Shown: piece by piece, positions 34,905 to 45,000 of the stretch
Layout: each line of letters opens with the position of its first letter
Numbering within the stretch: position 1 is the stretch's first letter
Source: Streptomyces adustus
Lineage (GTDB): Bacteria; Actinomycetota; Actinomycetes; Streptomycetales; Streptomycetaceae
DNA length: 64,000 bases
Assembly (NCBI RefSeq): GCF_009377175.1
Contig: NZ_VJZD01000007.1
Coordinates: 1 to 64,000 of the forward strand
Direction of reading: 5' to 3'
Position numbers and translations under genes: made by a program
The notes under the pieces: generated by a model
What the model was told of the DNA's origin: nothing
The model's input: only the letters and a program-made list of their open reading frames with translations
Databases searched by the model: none

Positions 34905-34921
34905 GGCGGGGAGCACGTCAA
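34780..34921 (+). ncRNA. Predicted omega (reRNA) guide RNA of TnpB
   Basis: In this family the guide RNA scaffold overlaps the 3' end of tnpB and the right end of the element, with the guide being the flanking DNA. Here the right end contains the hairpin CCCCG...CGGGG (34892-34896 with 34907-34911) and ends in TCAA at 34921, so the guide would start at 34922 (TTCTTGTCCTGATCCGAG). The 5' limit is a guess. Confidence 0.5.
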
Positions 34922-35048
34922 TTCTTGTCCTGATCCGAGGGTTAAGGGTTCCCTGTCCGCTCGGCCTGCCATCGGCGCCGCATGGAACGTGGTTCGGACC
35001 ATGTGCCCGCCGGCCCGCGGCCGGAGAACCCACCATCGGGGACGGAAC

Positions 35049-35417
35049 ATGATCGACGGCGGTCCGTTGGACATCACACAGCGGCCTCTGCCCATCCTGC
35101 GGGGCCTGGGAATCCTGCACGGCGAGTTGCGGAGTCTGTACGATCTGTCACTTCACGACTACCTGATCCTCGGTGTTCTCGCCGAGGCCGAGGGTCGGCC
35201 CGTACGCGTGGCCGGACTGGCCGATTCCCTCGGGGAGTCCGGGACCCGGATGTCCTTCCTCCTCAAAGGCCTGCAAGCGGCCGGCCTGATCGAACGCCAT
35301 CGCCGTGACGGGGATCGCAGGACGGTCGAGGTCGCCCTGACCGACGCGGGACGTGCCAGGTTCGCCGACGCCGAGAGCACCGCGCGCGCATGGCTGAGTC
35401 GGCATCTCACTCCGTGA
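35049..35417 (+). CDS. MarR-family transcriptional regulator
   Basis: A 122-residue winged-helix protein: LRSLYDLSLHDYLILGVLAEAEG leads into the recognition region VAGLADSLGESGTRMSFLLKGLQAAGLIER (about residues 52-80) and wing HRRDGDRRTVEVALTDAGRARF (about 81-102). Slightly shorter than typical MarR proteins (the N-terminal dimer helix is reduced). It starts just outside the tnpB element and has no obvious partner gene; the next gene downstream is convergent. Confidence 0.85.
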   Translation: MIDGGPLDITQRPLPILRGLGILHGELRSLYDLSLHDYLILGVLAEAEGRPVRVAGLADSLGESGTRMSFLLKGLQAAGLIERHRRDGDRRTVEVALTDAGRARFADAESTARAWLSRHLTP

Positions 35418-35758
35418 CGTCTCCCGCCCCGGGGTCGGCGGCCGGTCGCCGCCGGTGCACCCCGACGGTGGCCCGGTCGACGTCGGTCCAGGAGCGTCGC
35501 GGGGACGGCCCCGGCAGCTCGGCCACCGCGGGTTCAGCCGCCATGCAGTAGTAACTGACCTGCGAGTTGCAGGGTCCGCAGAAACCTCGTTGTCTTCGCC
35601 GGCCTTGCCGCAGACGGCATCCTGGCACCCGCGCCGTCGGCTGCGGACAGCGGAGATCGACGGTCATGGCTATGGCGTCCCGGCCAGGGCGGACGGCGAG
35701 CAGGCGGAGGGGACTGACCTCGCTCGGTCTGACCTGCGCGAGGGTTCTTGGCGCGCGA
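35418..35758. other. Intergenic region, one doubtful small frame
   Basis: 341 bp. A minus-strand frame at 35407-35667 (86 codons) contains GFCGPCNSQVSYYCMAAEP with three close cysteines and plausible codon use, but no ribosome site or family match; it could be a small Cys-containing protein. Confidence 0.35.
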
Positions 35759-36487
35759 TCAGGCGTACGGAGCGCCGCTGTCCGCTGCCAGGCGGGTGAG
35801 CCACTCGCGCAGCAGGTGCTGCTCGGCGTCGCTCAGGACATCGCCATCGTCAGGGAGGGCGGCGCGCAGGGCGCGGGCCGCCGCGGCGGGGCCGGTCTCC
35901 GCGGCGGGGACCGTCGGCTCGGCGCGGGTGACGGCGGCGACCATGGACTCGCGGAGGATGGTCAGCAGTGCCGGATTGCGGCGTTCGGCGGGGGTGGAGT
36001 GCCAGGTGGTGACCGCGCCCTGGCCGGTTGCCTGGATGATCTGGGCGGCCAGATCCTCGTCGACCCGCAGCCACCCCCCGGCCGCCAGCCGGCGTACCCG
36101 CCCATGGAGGATCTCCAGGCCGGCGCGGTGTGCTGCGTCCGATGACCGGCCGGTGGCCCGGTTCATCACCGCGAACAGCTCCGGGCGCGAGACCCCGAAC
36201 TCCACCACCATGTCCCAGCCGTGGCGCAGTTCCTCCACCGGGTCCTGCGGGTCGGGGTCGAGCTGCGCGCGCTTGCTCCGAAGGAACTGGGCGTAGCCGT
36301 GCTCGGCGACCGCCTCCAGCAGTCCTTCCTTGTCGCCGAAGAGGCGGTAGATCGCCGGGGGCTGCATCCCGGCCGCGGCGGCGACCGCGCGGGTGCTCAC
36401 CGCGTCGGGGCCGCCGCTCTCCAGTAGCTCGACCGCTGCCTCGACGATGCGGCGACGAGGGCTGTCGGATGTCTCACGCGTAGCCAT
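35759..36487 (-). CDS. TetR/AcrR-family transcriptional regulator
   Basis: A 242-residue regulator. The N-terminal HTH is SPRRRIVEAAVELLESGG then VSTRAVAAAAGMQPPAIYRLFGDKEGLLEAVAEHGY (about residues 30-66). The rest is the ligand-binding, dimerising helical domain. It is clearly paralogous to the TetR protein encoded at 55773-56483 (shared STRAV-AAAG, YR-FGDK-GLL-AVA, RGWDM-V-FG and final LLREWL-RLA). Divergent from the NmrA-like reductase gene at 36576, which it probably represses through sites in the 88-bp gap. ATG 36487 chosen by start of the conserved domain. Confidence 0.92.
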   Translation of the reverse strand: MATRETSDSPRRRIVEAAVELLESGGPDAVSTRAVAAAAGMQPPAIYRLFGDKEGLLEAVAEHGYAQFLRSKRAQLDPDPQDPVEELRHGWDMVVEFGVSRPELFAVMNRATGRSSDAAHRAGLEILHGRVRRLAAGGWLRVDEDLAAQIIQATGQGAVTTWHSTPAERRNPALLTILRESMVAAVTRAEPTVPAAETGPAAAARALRAALPDDGDVLSDAEQHLLREWLTRLAADSGAPYA

Positions 36488-36575
36488 GTATCGATGATAT
36501 CGAAGGTTGCTTCCATCGTTATTTCCAGTGTTACGGTTGAAATGATTCCACTGGAAACAGCGTCGGGGGAACCCA
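36488..36575. promoter_or_regulatory. Divergent TetR/reductase promoter with inverted repeat
   Basis: TTTCCAGTG (36522-36530) is inverted as CACTGGAAA (36549-36557), 18 bp apart, in an AT-rich gap. Centre spacing (27 bp) is longer than a single TetR site, so these may be two half-sites bound by two dimers or a looped site. A GATATC core at 36496-36501 lies beside the TetR start. Confidence 0.5.
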
Positions 36576-37436
36576 ATGATCATCGTGACCGGAGCCACCG
36601 GAAAGCTCGGCCGCCGTACCGTCGAGCGCCTCTTGGAGCGCGTCCCCGCCGACCGCGTCGGCGTCAGCGTCCGCGACCCGCGCAAGGCCCAGGACCTCGC
36701 CGACCGCGGCGTCCGTGTCCGGCAGGGCAGCTTCGACGACCCCGCCTCGCTCGTGCACGCTTTCGAGGGTGCCGAGCAGCTGCTCCTCGTCTCCCTCGAC
36801 CGCACGGGCCAGGAGTGCGTCACCGGCCACCGCGCCGCCATCGACGCCGCCGTGCGGGCCGGCGTCGGCCGCATCCTCTACACCAGCCAGATGGGCGCCG
36901 CCCACGACTCCCGCTTCCAGGCCTGCCGCGACCACGCCCGGACCGAGGACCTGCTGCGCGCCACCGGCCTGCCCTGGACCGCGCTGCGCAACGGCTTCTA
37001 TGCCTCCAGCGCCCTGCAGTTCCTGGAGTCCGCCCGCCACACCGGCGACATCGCCCTCCCCGCCGACGGCCCCGTCGCCTGGACCGGTCACGACGACCTC
37101 GCCGATGCCACCGCCGCGATCCTCACCGAGAAGGCCCGCTTCGAGGGGCCCACCCCGCCGCTCACCGGCCCGGCGGCGCTCGACTTCGACACCGTCGCCG
37201 AGATCGCCTCCCGGGCCACCGGACGGCCCTTCACCCGCACCGTCGTCCCCGACGACGCCTTCCGCGAGCAGGCCCTGGCGCACGGCGCCCCCGCCCCGAT
37301 CGCCGACCTGCTGCTGAGCATCTTCGCCGCGGCCCGCGACGGCGAGTTCGCCGCTGTCGACTCGACGCTGGCCGAGCTGATCGAGCGGAAGCCCGCCACC
37401 TTCCTCTCCCAGTTGGAGCGCGCCTGGGCCGAATAG
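36576..37436 (+). CDS. NAD(P)-binding NmrA-like oxidoreductase
   Basis: A 286-residue atypical short-chain dehydrogenase. The N-terminus has the dinucleotide motif TGATGKLGRRTVERLL (about residues 5-20), then a basic VRDPRKAQDL (likely NADP-selecting), YTSQMGAAHDS where the tyrosine of the SDR triad is not conserved, and HARTEDLLRATGLPWTALRNGFY (about 124-146), typical of the NmrA/quinone-reductase-2-like group. Such proteins reduce quinones or sense redox cofactors. GGGGGAA precedes ATG. Paired with the divergent TetR regulator. Confidence 0.9.
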   Translation: MIIVTGATGKLGRRTVERLLERVPADRVGVSVRDPRKAQDLADRGVRVRQGSFDDPASLVHAFEGAEQLLLVSLDRTGQECVTGHRAAIDAAVRAGVGRILYTSQMGAAHDSRFQACRDHARTEDLLRATGLPWTALRNGFYASSALQFLESARHTGDIALPADGPVAWTGHDDLADATAAILTEKARFEGPTPPLTGPAALDFDTVAEIASRATGRPFTRTVVPDDAFREQALAHGAPAPIADLLLSIFAAARDGEFAAVDSTLAELIERKPATFLSQLERAWAE

Positions 37437-37566
37437 ATCCGATCCATGGGGGCGCCCGGACGGCGTGGACCCACAAGAACGCACCCGGCGAACTCGCCGT
37501 CATCACTGAGCCAGGGCTGGAGCCCGACCCGCGACTGCTCTCCCGGACGATGGTTCGTGGGAGACC

Positions 37567-37584
37567 GCCGGCCGTTCGGCCGGC
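37567..37584. terminator. Hairpin between convergent genes
   Basis: GCCGGCCG (37567-37574) and CGGCCGGC (37577-37584) pair perfectly around TT, in the 228-bp gap between the reductase and the convergent subtilase gene. Confidence 0.55.
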
Positions 37585-37664
37585 AGCCACGCCGCGTGGG
37601 CAGGGCCGCCGGCTGCGGTCCCACCCATGCGGTGCTGTCCCGGGTGACCTCCCCGGGAGTGACG

Positions 37665-40600
37665 TCAGCGCAGGCCGAAGGCCCGGGTGATCGTCTGCGA
37701 GACGGTGTTGCCCGCGCTGTCCCGGGCGCCGACCCGGAGGGTGACGAAGTCGGCGGACCGTGGCGCGCGCAGGTTCGTCCGCCATCCGTCGTCGCACCGG
37801 CTCAGGTCGGTCCGCTGCCAGGTCGCACCGTCGTCGTACGACACCTCGACGGTCGGCCTCCCGATGGTGGCAGTGGTGCCCGGCAGGTGCGAGGCGGTCA
37901 CCGTCAGGCCGGCGTGCCGGTCGGCACGGCCGGACTTGTCGGTGTCCACGCCGTAGTCGAGCTGGATGAGCGGCAGGGACACCACCGCATCGCTGCCGGT
38001 GACCGCGGAGGTGAAGTCCCACTCGGTCAGCGTGTGCGTCGAGTACGGGCCGGCCCAGGTGCCGCGGTCGTTGTCGAGGACCAGCCGGTAGGGCAGGCGC
38101 TCGGCGCCGAGGCCGGGAACCTGCAGGTACTCGGCGTTGCCCCAGTCGAGCTGCTGGTCGCCCTGGTAGAGCGACATCCAGTCCTTGACGTCGAAGTTCG
38201 CGTTGGCCTCGCCGACATGGCCGGACCCCGAGTCACCCCAGCCGGGCGCAGTGATGTACATCGTGTCGAGGTAGCGGACCGGCTGGTAGTTGATCGGGCC
38301 CATACGCGGCCGCTGGATCGGGCCGAACCAGCTGACCTTGCCGGTCTTGCGCGCCGGGTAGTTCAGCGGGGCGATCGAGTGCTGCCCGGTCTCGCCCTGG
38401 ATGAAGGCGTCGTCAAGCCACGTGGTGCCGGCGGAGACCCAGTCGGTGCGCTCGCCCTGGGCGGGAGCGGTGAGCTGGTTGCCGACAGCCCAGCCGCGCC
38501 AGACGTCCGGACGGAACTCCATGGCCTTGCCCTGCCGGTAGTTCCGGAAGGAGACGTTCACCCGGCCGAGGTCCTTGGACTCCTCACGCCAGGTCGGGTC
38601 CGCCGGAACGGCGCCCGTCCAGTGGTGCACGACGTCGTAGACATAGTCGGTCGTGGGGTGCGAGGTGACCTTCAGCGAGACCGCGCCGTTGCGGAGTCGG
38701 CCGAGCAGGTCGGCGCCCTGGTCGGCGTTGAGCGTCGCCACCGTCACCGGGGCCGGGCTCGCCGGGCTCCAGGGGTTCTCGTCCCAGGGTTGCAGGCGGC
38801 CGACGCCGTCGTTGACGACCAGCAGCAGCCGGGCGCCGGCGGCCGCGGCGGCCTCCGCCTGGGCCTTGACCCCTCCCGTTCCGGCGCCGCGCACCACGAC
38901 CGCCTTGCCGCGCACGTTCTGCCGCGCGAGCTCCTCGGTCGTGCCGTAACCGGCGAAGACCGCCGTCATGTTGCGGGTACCGGCGGGCAGCGGCGTGGCC
39001 GCGCGCTTGACCAGCGGGTCGTTGAAGGTCGTCGACTTCGTGCTCACGGTCAGCGCGGGCTGCTCGAGGCGGAAGCGGGCGCCGGCCTCGAACTCGCCGT
39101 CGGTGACCTTCTTGCCGGTCGGGAGCGCCCAGACGCTGTCGTACGACGGGTCCGGCAGCATCGACGTCTCCACCAGACTGTCGGTGAAGGACCGGTGGGC
39201 GTCCAGGCGCGGTGCGACGGCGGTGGCCTGCTGCGGCACGCGCGCCAGGATCCGGCGCGCCTTGCGGCCGTCCAGGGTGACGGTACGGTCCTGGTCCAGC
39301 TTCACGTCGTTGAAGGCGAGCAGCACCATGCCGCGCGAGTGCGGGCCTTCGGCGCCCTGCACGTCACCGGTGAGCCAGCCGCTGTAGCTGCCGACGGGCA
39401 GTCGTACCGTGCCGGTGCCGGACGCGTCGAGGTCCATCACCGTGAAGAGGTGCTCGGCGCTCAGGACGACCCGGCCCTCCATCGGCCTGCCCGAACGGTC
39501 CTTGGCGACCACGGTCAGGTTCTGCCGCTGGCCTTCGCGGGCCGCACCGATCAGAGTCCGGGCGCGGACCGCTCCGCTGCCGTCGGTACCAGTGATCATG
39601 GCGCTGACCGACTGGTCGCCGCCCAGCTTGTCCAGATCCGCCGTCAGGGTGACCGTGGCGGTGCCGTGGGCGGGCACGGTGACATCGTCGGCGGAGAGGC
39701 TGAACAACCCCGCCGGGACGGTGCCGTCGACCGCCAGCTTGAGGTCGGCCGATGCGTCGCCGACGTTGGTGTACGTCACCGTCCGGACGTCGGTCTGGCC
39801 CGGCTTCGGCGGCCACGTGTGGAAGCCGGAGTAGGCGCTCGTCGTGGCGAAGACCGTGGCGTGCACCGCCGCCGGCGCGTCGAGCCGGCCGGCGCCCGCC
39901 TGGTACGGGGTGTACGCCGGGGTCGCCCTGGCACTGCTGACCAGTGCCTCCTTGAGCTGGGTGCCCGTCCAGTCGGGGTGCGCAGAAGCGAGGAGCGCGG
40001 CGGCACCGGCGACGTGCGGCGTCGCCATCGACGTACCGCTCATCGTGGTGTAGTAGCCGGAGCCGCGCTTGTAGTGCGAACGCGCCGCGACGATGTCGAC
40101 GCCGGGAGCGGTGATCTCCGGCTTCAGCCCGGCGTCGCCGTCACGCGGGCCCTGGCTGGAGAAGTCGGCGAGCGTGTCGGTGGAGTCGACGGCGCCGACG
40201 GTCAGCGCGGAGTCCGCGGCACCGGGGCTGCTGATGGAGTGCGGGCCGCCGTTGCCCGCCGCGATCACGAACAACGCGCCCGTGTCCCGGCTGAGTTCGT
40301 CGACAGCCTGGCTCATCGGGTCGGTCTTGTCACCGCTGCCGCCCAGACTCATGCTGATGATCCTGGCCTTCTGGTCGCGGGCGGCCCACTCCATGCCCGC
40401 GATGATCCAGGATTCCTGGCCGCTGCCCTCGGAGTTGAGCACCTTGCCGACGGCCAGCCGGGCGCCGGAGGCGACACCCCGCTCCTTGCCGTCGGAGGCA
40501 CTGCCCGTGCCGACGATGGTCGAGGCGACGTGTGTGCCGTGGCCGTTGTAGTCGGCGATGTCGTCCTCGCCGGGTACGAAGCTGGCGCTGTCGGACACCT

Positions 40601-41378
40601 GCCCGACCAGGTCCGGGTGTTCGGTGTCCGCGCCGCTGTCGAGCATCGCGACCTTCACGCCCTGGCCGGTGTCACCCTCCGCCCACACCTTGTCCGCGCC
40701 GATCTGCGCGGTGGAGTCGGCCAGGTCGGCCTTGACCTTGCCGTCGAGCCACACCTTGGCGACGCCGCCCGCGAAGGACGGCTTCGCGGACCAGGCCGCC
40801 GCGCCGGAACCTCCGGTGAGCGAGGACCAGAACTCCGATGCCTGCTCGTGGTTCTGCGCGAGGGCCGCGCCCTGGATGCTGTCCAGGCGGCGGACGTCGG
40901 TCGAGCCGGCCATCTTCGTCCGGGTGCGGGCCTCGGCGGCAGCTCCGGTGTAGCGCACGATCAGCGGCAGCCGGGAGCTGTGGGCGTCGTCGTAGCCCTC
41001 GGCGATCAGCCGCGTCACGTTGAAGAGCTGCTTGTCGAGCTTGCCGGCGCTCACGTACGGCAGGGCGGCGTCGGGGTAGACGTAGGTGGCGCCGTCCACG
41101 ACAGCGCGATGGAAGCCGGTGGTGGCTCCGCTCGCGGCCTGGAAGGAGCGCACGACGGTGCCGTCGGCGGCGGTCCCGATGGTGACCTTGTCACCCGTGA
41201 TCAGGGTGACGGTGTGCGTGCCGGCATCGCCGGGGGTTCGGTGTCCGGCGTCGTTGTGCGACACCTCACCGGTGGAGTGCACGGACACAGCGGCGGTCGC
41301 TGGTATGACGCCGAGTGTGAGCACGGCCGCCACGGCGAGGGCGATCGGCCCGGGCCGGGGGATGGGAACCTTGGGCAA
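37665..41378 (-). CDS. Large secreted S8 family (subtilisin-like) serine peptidase
   Basis: A 1237-residue exported protease. The start is a TTG at 41378, chosen because AGGAG lies 6 bp upstream and a signal peptide follows at once (PGPIALAVAAVLTLG, cleavage near residue 30). A propeptide-like region (about 50-225) precedes the catalytic domain: Asp247 in VAMLDSGAD, His280 in NGHGTHVAS, Asn376 in AAGNGGP and Ser450 in SGTSMATPHVAG. Further on are Fn3-like beta domains and a PA-like insert (about 790-880, VRGKAVVVRGAG). It is divergent from a paralogous protease at 42029, and both have the same GCTTGGCGTAA motif upstream. Function: extracellular protein degradation or processing. Confidence 0.93.
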   Translation of the reverse strand: MPKVPIPRPGPIALAVAAVLTLGVIPATAAVSVHSTGEVSHNDAGHRTPGDAGTHTVTLITGDKVTIGTAADGTVVRSFQAASGATTGFHRAVVDGATYVYPDAALPYVSAGKLDKQLFNVTRLIAEGYDDAHSSRLPLIVRYTGAAAEARTRTKMAGSTDVRRLDSIQGAALAQNHEQASEFWSSLTGGSGAAAWSAKPSFAGGVAKVWLDGKVKADLADSTAQIGADKVWAEGDTGQGVKVAMLDSGADTEHPDLVGQVSDSASFVPGEDDIADYNGHGTHVASTIVGTGSASDGKERGVASGARLAVGKVLNSEGSGQESWIIAGMEWAARDQKARIISMSLGGSGDKTDPMSQAVDELSRDTGALFVIAAGNGGPHSISSPGAADSALTVGAVDSTDTLADFSSQGPRDGDAGLKPEITAPGVDIVAARSHYKRGSGYYTTMSGTSMATPHVAGAAALLASAHPDWTGTQLKEALVSSARATPAYTPYQAGAGRLDAPAAVHATVFATTSAYSGFHTWPPKPGQTDVRTVTYTNVGDASADLKLAVDGTVPAGLFSLSADDVTVPAHGTATVTLTADLDKLGGDQSVSAMITGTDGSGAVRARTLIGAAREGQRQNLTVVAKDRSGRPMEGRVVLSAEHLFTVMDLDASGTGTVRLPVGSYSGWLTGDVQGAEGPHSRGMVLLAFNDVKLDQDRTVTLDGRKARRILARVPQQATAVAPRLDAHRSFTDSLVETSMLPDPSYDSVWALPTGKKVTDGEFEAGARFRLEQPALTVSTKSTTFNDPLVKRAATPLPAGTRNMTAVFAGYGTTEELARQNVRGKAVVVRGAGTGGVKAQAEAAAAAGARLLLVVNDGVGRLQPWDENPWSPASPAPVTVATLNADQGADLLGRLRNGAVSLKVTSHPTTDYVYDVVHHWTGAVPADPTWREESKDLGRVNVSFRNYRQGKAMEFRPDVWRGWAVGNQLTAPAQGERTDWVSAGTTWLDDAFIQGETGQHSIAPLNYPARKTGKVSWFGPIQRPRMGPINYQPVRYLDTMYITAPGWGDSGSGHVGEANANFDVKDWMSLYQGDQQLDWGNAEYLQVPGLGAERLPYRLVLDNDRGTWAGPYSTHTLTEWDFTSAVTGSDAVVSLPLIQLDYGVDTDKSGRADRHAGLTVTASHLPGTTATIGRPTVEVSYDDGATWQRTDLSRCDDGWRTNLRAPRSADFVTLRVGARDSAGNTVSQTITRAFGLR

Positions 41379-41470
41379 GGAAGACTCCTGATTCGCGGCG
41401 AAGAGCGAAAGATCACTGGATCCTCCGGGCCTCCACCGCCGTCGTTCAAGGGGTCGCACATGTCGCTGTA

Positions 41471-41495
41471 GTGCCATGGCACAGTTACGCCAAGC
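41471..41495 (-). promoter_or_regulatory. Promoter motif of the minus-strand subtilase
   Basis: Read toward the gene, GCTTGGCGTAA (41495-41485) is followed by a perfect palindrome GTGCCATGGCAC (41471-41482), about 107 bp upstream of the TTG start. TTGGCG could be a -35 element, with TACAGC 17 bp further as -10, placing the palindrome between them. Confidence 0.5.
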
Positions 41496-41946
41496 GCAGA
41501 CGGAGTCGTCGGTCACCGCGCGTCTGGGGGCGGCGGACCGCCCCATTCGGCGTGTCGAGGGACGGAGCAACGGGCCCGTGGGGCACCCCGGTCGGCGACT
41601 CCGCGCATGTCCCCGCCGGGGCGGACGTCAGGTGCGGCGGGCCCGCGCTCTCACGTCATCGATGCGCCTGGGACCGGATGCGCCCTCGCCTCGCTCATCG
41701 CGGCCCCCTGGCCGGAGCATGCGGACGAGGAACTGCCCATCCCGCACCTCACGTTGATGCGGCTGAAGCTTGAGCGTCTGCCGGGCGACCGGGACCCGGA
41801 ACCCGTCCGGCCCTGGACCTCGCAAGACCGGCGCGAGCGCCGAACCCATCCGCCCAGGCCCCGAACGACACCATCCGGGGAGTGGCTCGTTCGGTTCGTC
41901 CATGGGCCGCCGACTTGGTCACCTTGCCCCCATTGTGCGTTATGGG

Positions 41947-41957
41947 GCTTGGCGTAA
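41947..41957 (+). promoter_or_regulatory. Promoter motif of the plus-strand subtilase
   Basis: GCTTGGCGTAA, identical and in the same gene-relative orientation as the copy at 41485-41495, 72 bp upstream of the ATG at 42029; the similarity continues as xxGTGxC. Candidate binding site of the regulator encoded at 45559-46557, or a shared promoter core. Confidence 0.5.
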
Positions 41958-42028
41958 AGGTGACTTGACGCCTGGTGGACAGGGCAAATTGCTGACCTCG
42001 GCACTTGACGGCACCACGCTGTCCTCCC

Positions 42029-45000
42029 ATGAGAGACATGAACAACAGGTGGAGCCGCGGGATCCGCGCTCCCCGGCCCCGGCATACGGCGGCAGCCGCC
42101 GCCCTCGTGGCGCTCGTGGCCGGTCTGACCGCCGTCCCCGGCGCCGCTCAGGAGCTCGGCCCGCACACAGGGCGAACGGAAGCCACCGCGCAGACCGCGG
42201 CGGCCCGGTCGCCGATCACCTCCCGGCATCAGCTCACCCTGATCACCGGCGACCGCGTCACGCTGGAGACGGACGCCTCGGGCAGGCAGAGCGTGTCGGT
42301 CGAGCCCGCCGCGGGCCGCGAACGCATCGCGTTCATCAAGCGCCAGACCGGTCGCGACTGGACGGTCATACCCGCCGACACGCTCCCACTGCTCGCAACG
42401 GGCCGCCTCGACAAGGCGCTGTTCAACGTCTCCGCCCTGGTCCGGGGCAAGTACGCGCAGCGGTCGAGCCTGCCGCTGATCGTCGAGTACGCCGGGGACG
42501 CGGGCACCGCCCGGCGACAGCTGACCGCCGCCGGAGCCGACACCGTCCGCCCCATTGGCGGGACCCCCTTCGCGACCCTCGGCGAACACCGTGCGGACGC
42601 CGCCGGGTTCTGGAAGGGCATCGCCCCCGGCCGGGCGGACGCCAGGTCCTTCGGGGCGGGTGTGCGCCGGATCTGGCTGGACGGCCACTCCAGGATCCAG
42701 CTCGACAGCACGGTGCCGCGCATCGGCGCCCCGCACGCCTGGGAGAAGGGCTACACCGGCACCGGCGTCAAGGTCGCCGTGCTCGACACCGGTTACGACC
42801 CCGGCCACCCGGACCTCAAGGGCCTCGTCACCGAGTCCGCGAACTTCACCACCGAGCCGAACACCGACGACCTGAACGGTCACGGCACCCATGTGACCTC
42901 CACGGTGGCCGGCTCGGGCGCGGCCTCCGACGGCACGTACAAGGGTGTGGCACCCGGTGTGCAGATCCTGTCCGGCAAGGTGTGCACCGCGGACGGCAAC
43001 TGCGACAACTCGAACATCGTCGAGGGACTGGCCTGGGCCGCCCAGCACGGCGCCAAGGTGATCAACCTCAGTCTGGGCGACACGGACACACCGGAGACCG
43101 ACGCCCTGGAGGCCATGGTCGACACCGTGACCCGTGACTACGGCACGCTGGTCGTGGCCGCGGCCGGCAACAGCGGTCCCGGCAAGGTCTCCTCGCCCGC
43201 CTCCGACGACCGGGCGCTGGCCGTCGGCGCGGCCGAGGAGGACGACGACGTCGCCGTCTTCAGCTCGGTCGGCCCGCGGGTGGGCGACTCCGGCCTCAAG
43301 CCGGACATCATCGCCCCCGGCGTCAATGTCGTCGCCGCGCGGGCGGGCGGCACCACCGCCGACGACGGCTATGTCGCCATGAGCGGCACGTCCATGGCCA
43401 CACCCCATGTGACCGGAGCCGCCGCCATCCTGTTCCAGCAGCACCCCGACTGGACCGCGGAGCAGGTCAAGCGCCAGCTGATGCAGTCGGCGACCGGCGC
43501 CAAGGAGCACGGCGCCTACCTCCAGGGCGCCGGACGCGTCGACGTCGCCCGGGCGGTCGACCAGGACGTCACCGCCGACACCACCGCACTGGACTTCGGG
43601 CTGATCCGCTGGACGGACGGCACGCGTCCCCCGGTGACCAAGACCATCACCTACCGCAACCCGGGCGCCGAGCCGGTCACCCTGCAGCTGAAGGACAACC
43701 CGAGCAGCGGGAAGAAGGACGTGCCCGCTCCCGCCGGCCTGTTCCGGCTCAGCGCCGATGCGGTCACCGTGCCCGCGCACGGAACGGCGGCCGTCACCCT
43801 CACTGCGACCCCGGAGGCGACCACCACGTACGCCGCCTACAGCGGTGTGGTCAGCGCGAGCACCGTGGACGGGCGGGTGTCGGTGCGCGTCCCGTTCGGC
43901 ATGGACGTCGAGCAGCCGTCGTACGACCTGCGCATCGACATGAAGAGCCGCACGGGCGCGGCCCCCGACAACGCCTACCTGCTGGTCGAGTCGGCCGACG
44001 GCAAGGCGTACGAGGTCGAGGCGCTCGGCAGGAACAGCACGGTGGTGCGACTGCCGAAGGACACCTACTCGGTGAGCGGCTTCTTCTTCGACGCCTCCTT
44101 CACCGAAGGCGTCATCGTCGGCGTGCCGAAGGTCGTGATGAGCGCCGACCGGCAGGTGACTGTCGACGCCCGCAAGGCGAAGCCGGTCACGGTGTCGGCG
44201 CCGAGCCGCTCCGCGCGCATCATGTCGGCCGAGATCGGCACGATCAGCATGGCCGACGAGCTGCTCTCGGTCACCATGTACAACGCGATCGGCACCGACC
44301 ACATCGACGGCGTGTACGCGGTGCCGACGGCCTCGTACAAGGACTCGAAGTTCACGTACCTCGTCACCAGTGTCTGGGGCGACCCGGCCGGCCCGGACGG
44401 GAACCCCGCCTCGGTCTACTACCTCACGCGACCGGTGCACGGCGCCATCCCGGCGGACCCCGCCTACAACCCCCGCAGGTCGGAACTGGCCAGGGTGAAC
44501 ACCACGTTCGCCGCCACCACGCCGGGCACCACGGCCATGCGCCTCGTGTGGACGTACGTCGGCAACGTGCGCTTCAGCGGAAGGGCGATGGAGGGTATTC
44601 CGGTCCCGGCCCGGCGCGTCGACTACTTCTCGGCGGCCGACGGCCTGCGCTGGCAGACGGCCTTCGACCAGAACAACATCTTCGACCCGAACTCGCACGG
44701 ACAGAGCTACCTGGGCGACCTGCACGGCTACCGGGCCGGCTCCCAGGTCGAGGAGCGCTGGAACGGCGGGATCCAGGCCGTGGGCCTCTCGTCCCAGATG
44801 GCCGCCTTCCGCGAGGGCGACACGATGTACCGGCCCTTCCAGTCGGCGGCGAACGGCAACCTCGACCTGGTGGCCGACACCACGTCCGGCCTGCCCGAGG
44901 TGAAGCTGTGGCGCAACGGCGAACTGGTCTCCCAGGACTGGAGCATGAGCGACGTCCCGGCCGACGCCACCCCCGCCGACTACCGACTGACGGCCCGGAC

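Larger units (their letters stand above)
33571..34921 (+). mobile_element. Solo IS200/IS605-type (IS1341-like) element carrying only tnpB
   Basis: The tnpB gene (33681-34904) is flanked on the left by TTGAC (33566-33570), a known type of target/TAM motif for this family, and on the right ends in TCAA (34918-34921), the usual right cleavage site. Near each end is a similar GGGCGGGG-containing hairpin region (33601-33609 and 34904-34911). There is no tnpA transposase, so movement would need one in trans. Exact ends are inferred from these motifs. Confidence 0.65.
41379..42028. other. 650-bp divergent intergenic region of the two subtilases
   Basis: Contains one copy of a shared 11-bp motif for each gene and a 12-bp palindrome; no gene is convincing in between. 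Confidence 0.6.

Noticed and set aside
37446-41471. 1341-codon plus-strand frame across the subtilase gene
   Set aside because: Antisense to a protease with an intact catalytic triad and signal peptide; composition is low-complexity Arg/Gly/Val as in shadow frames.
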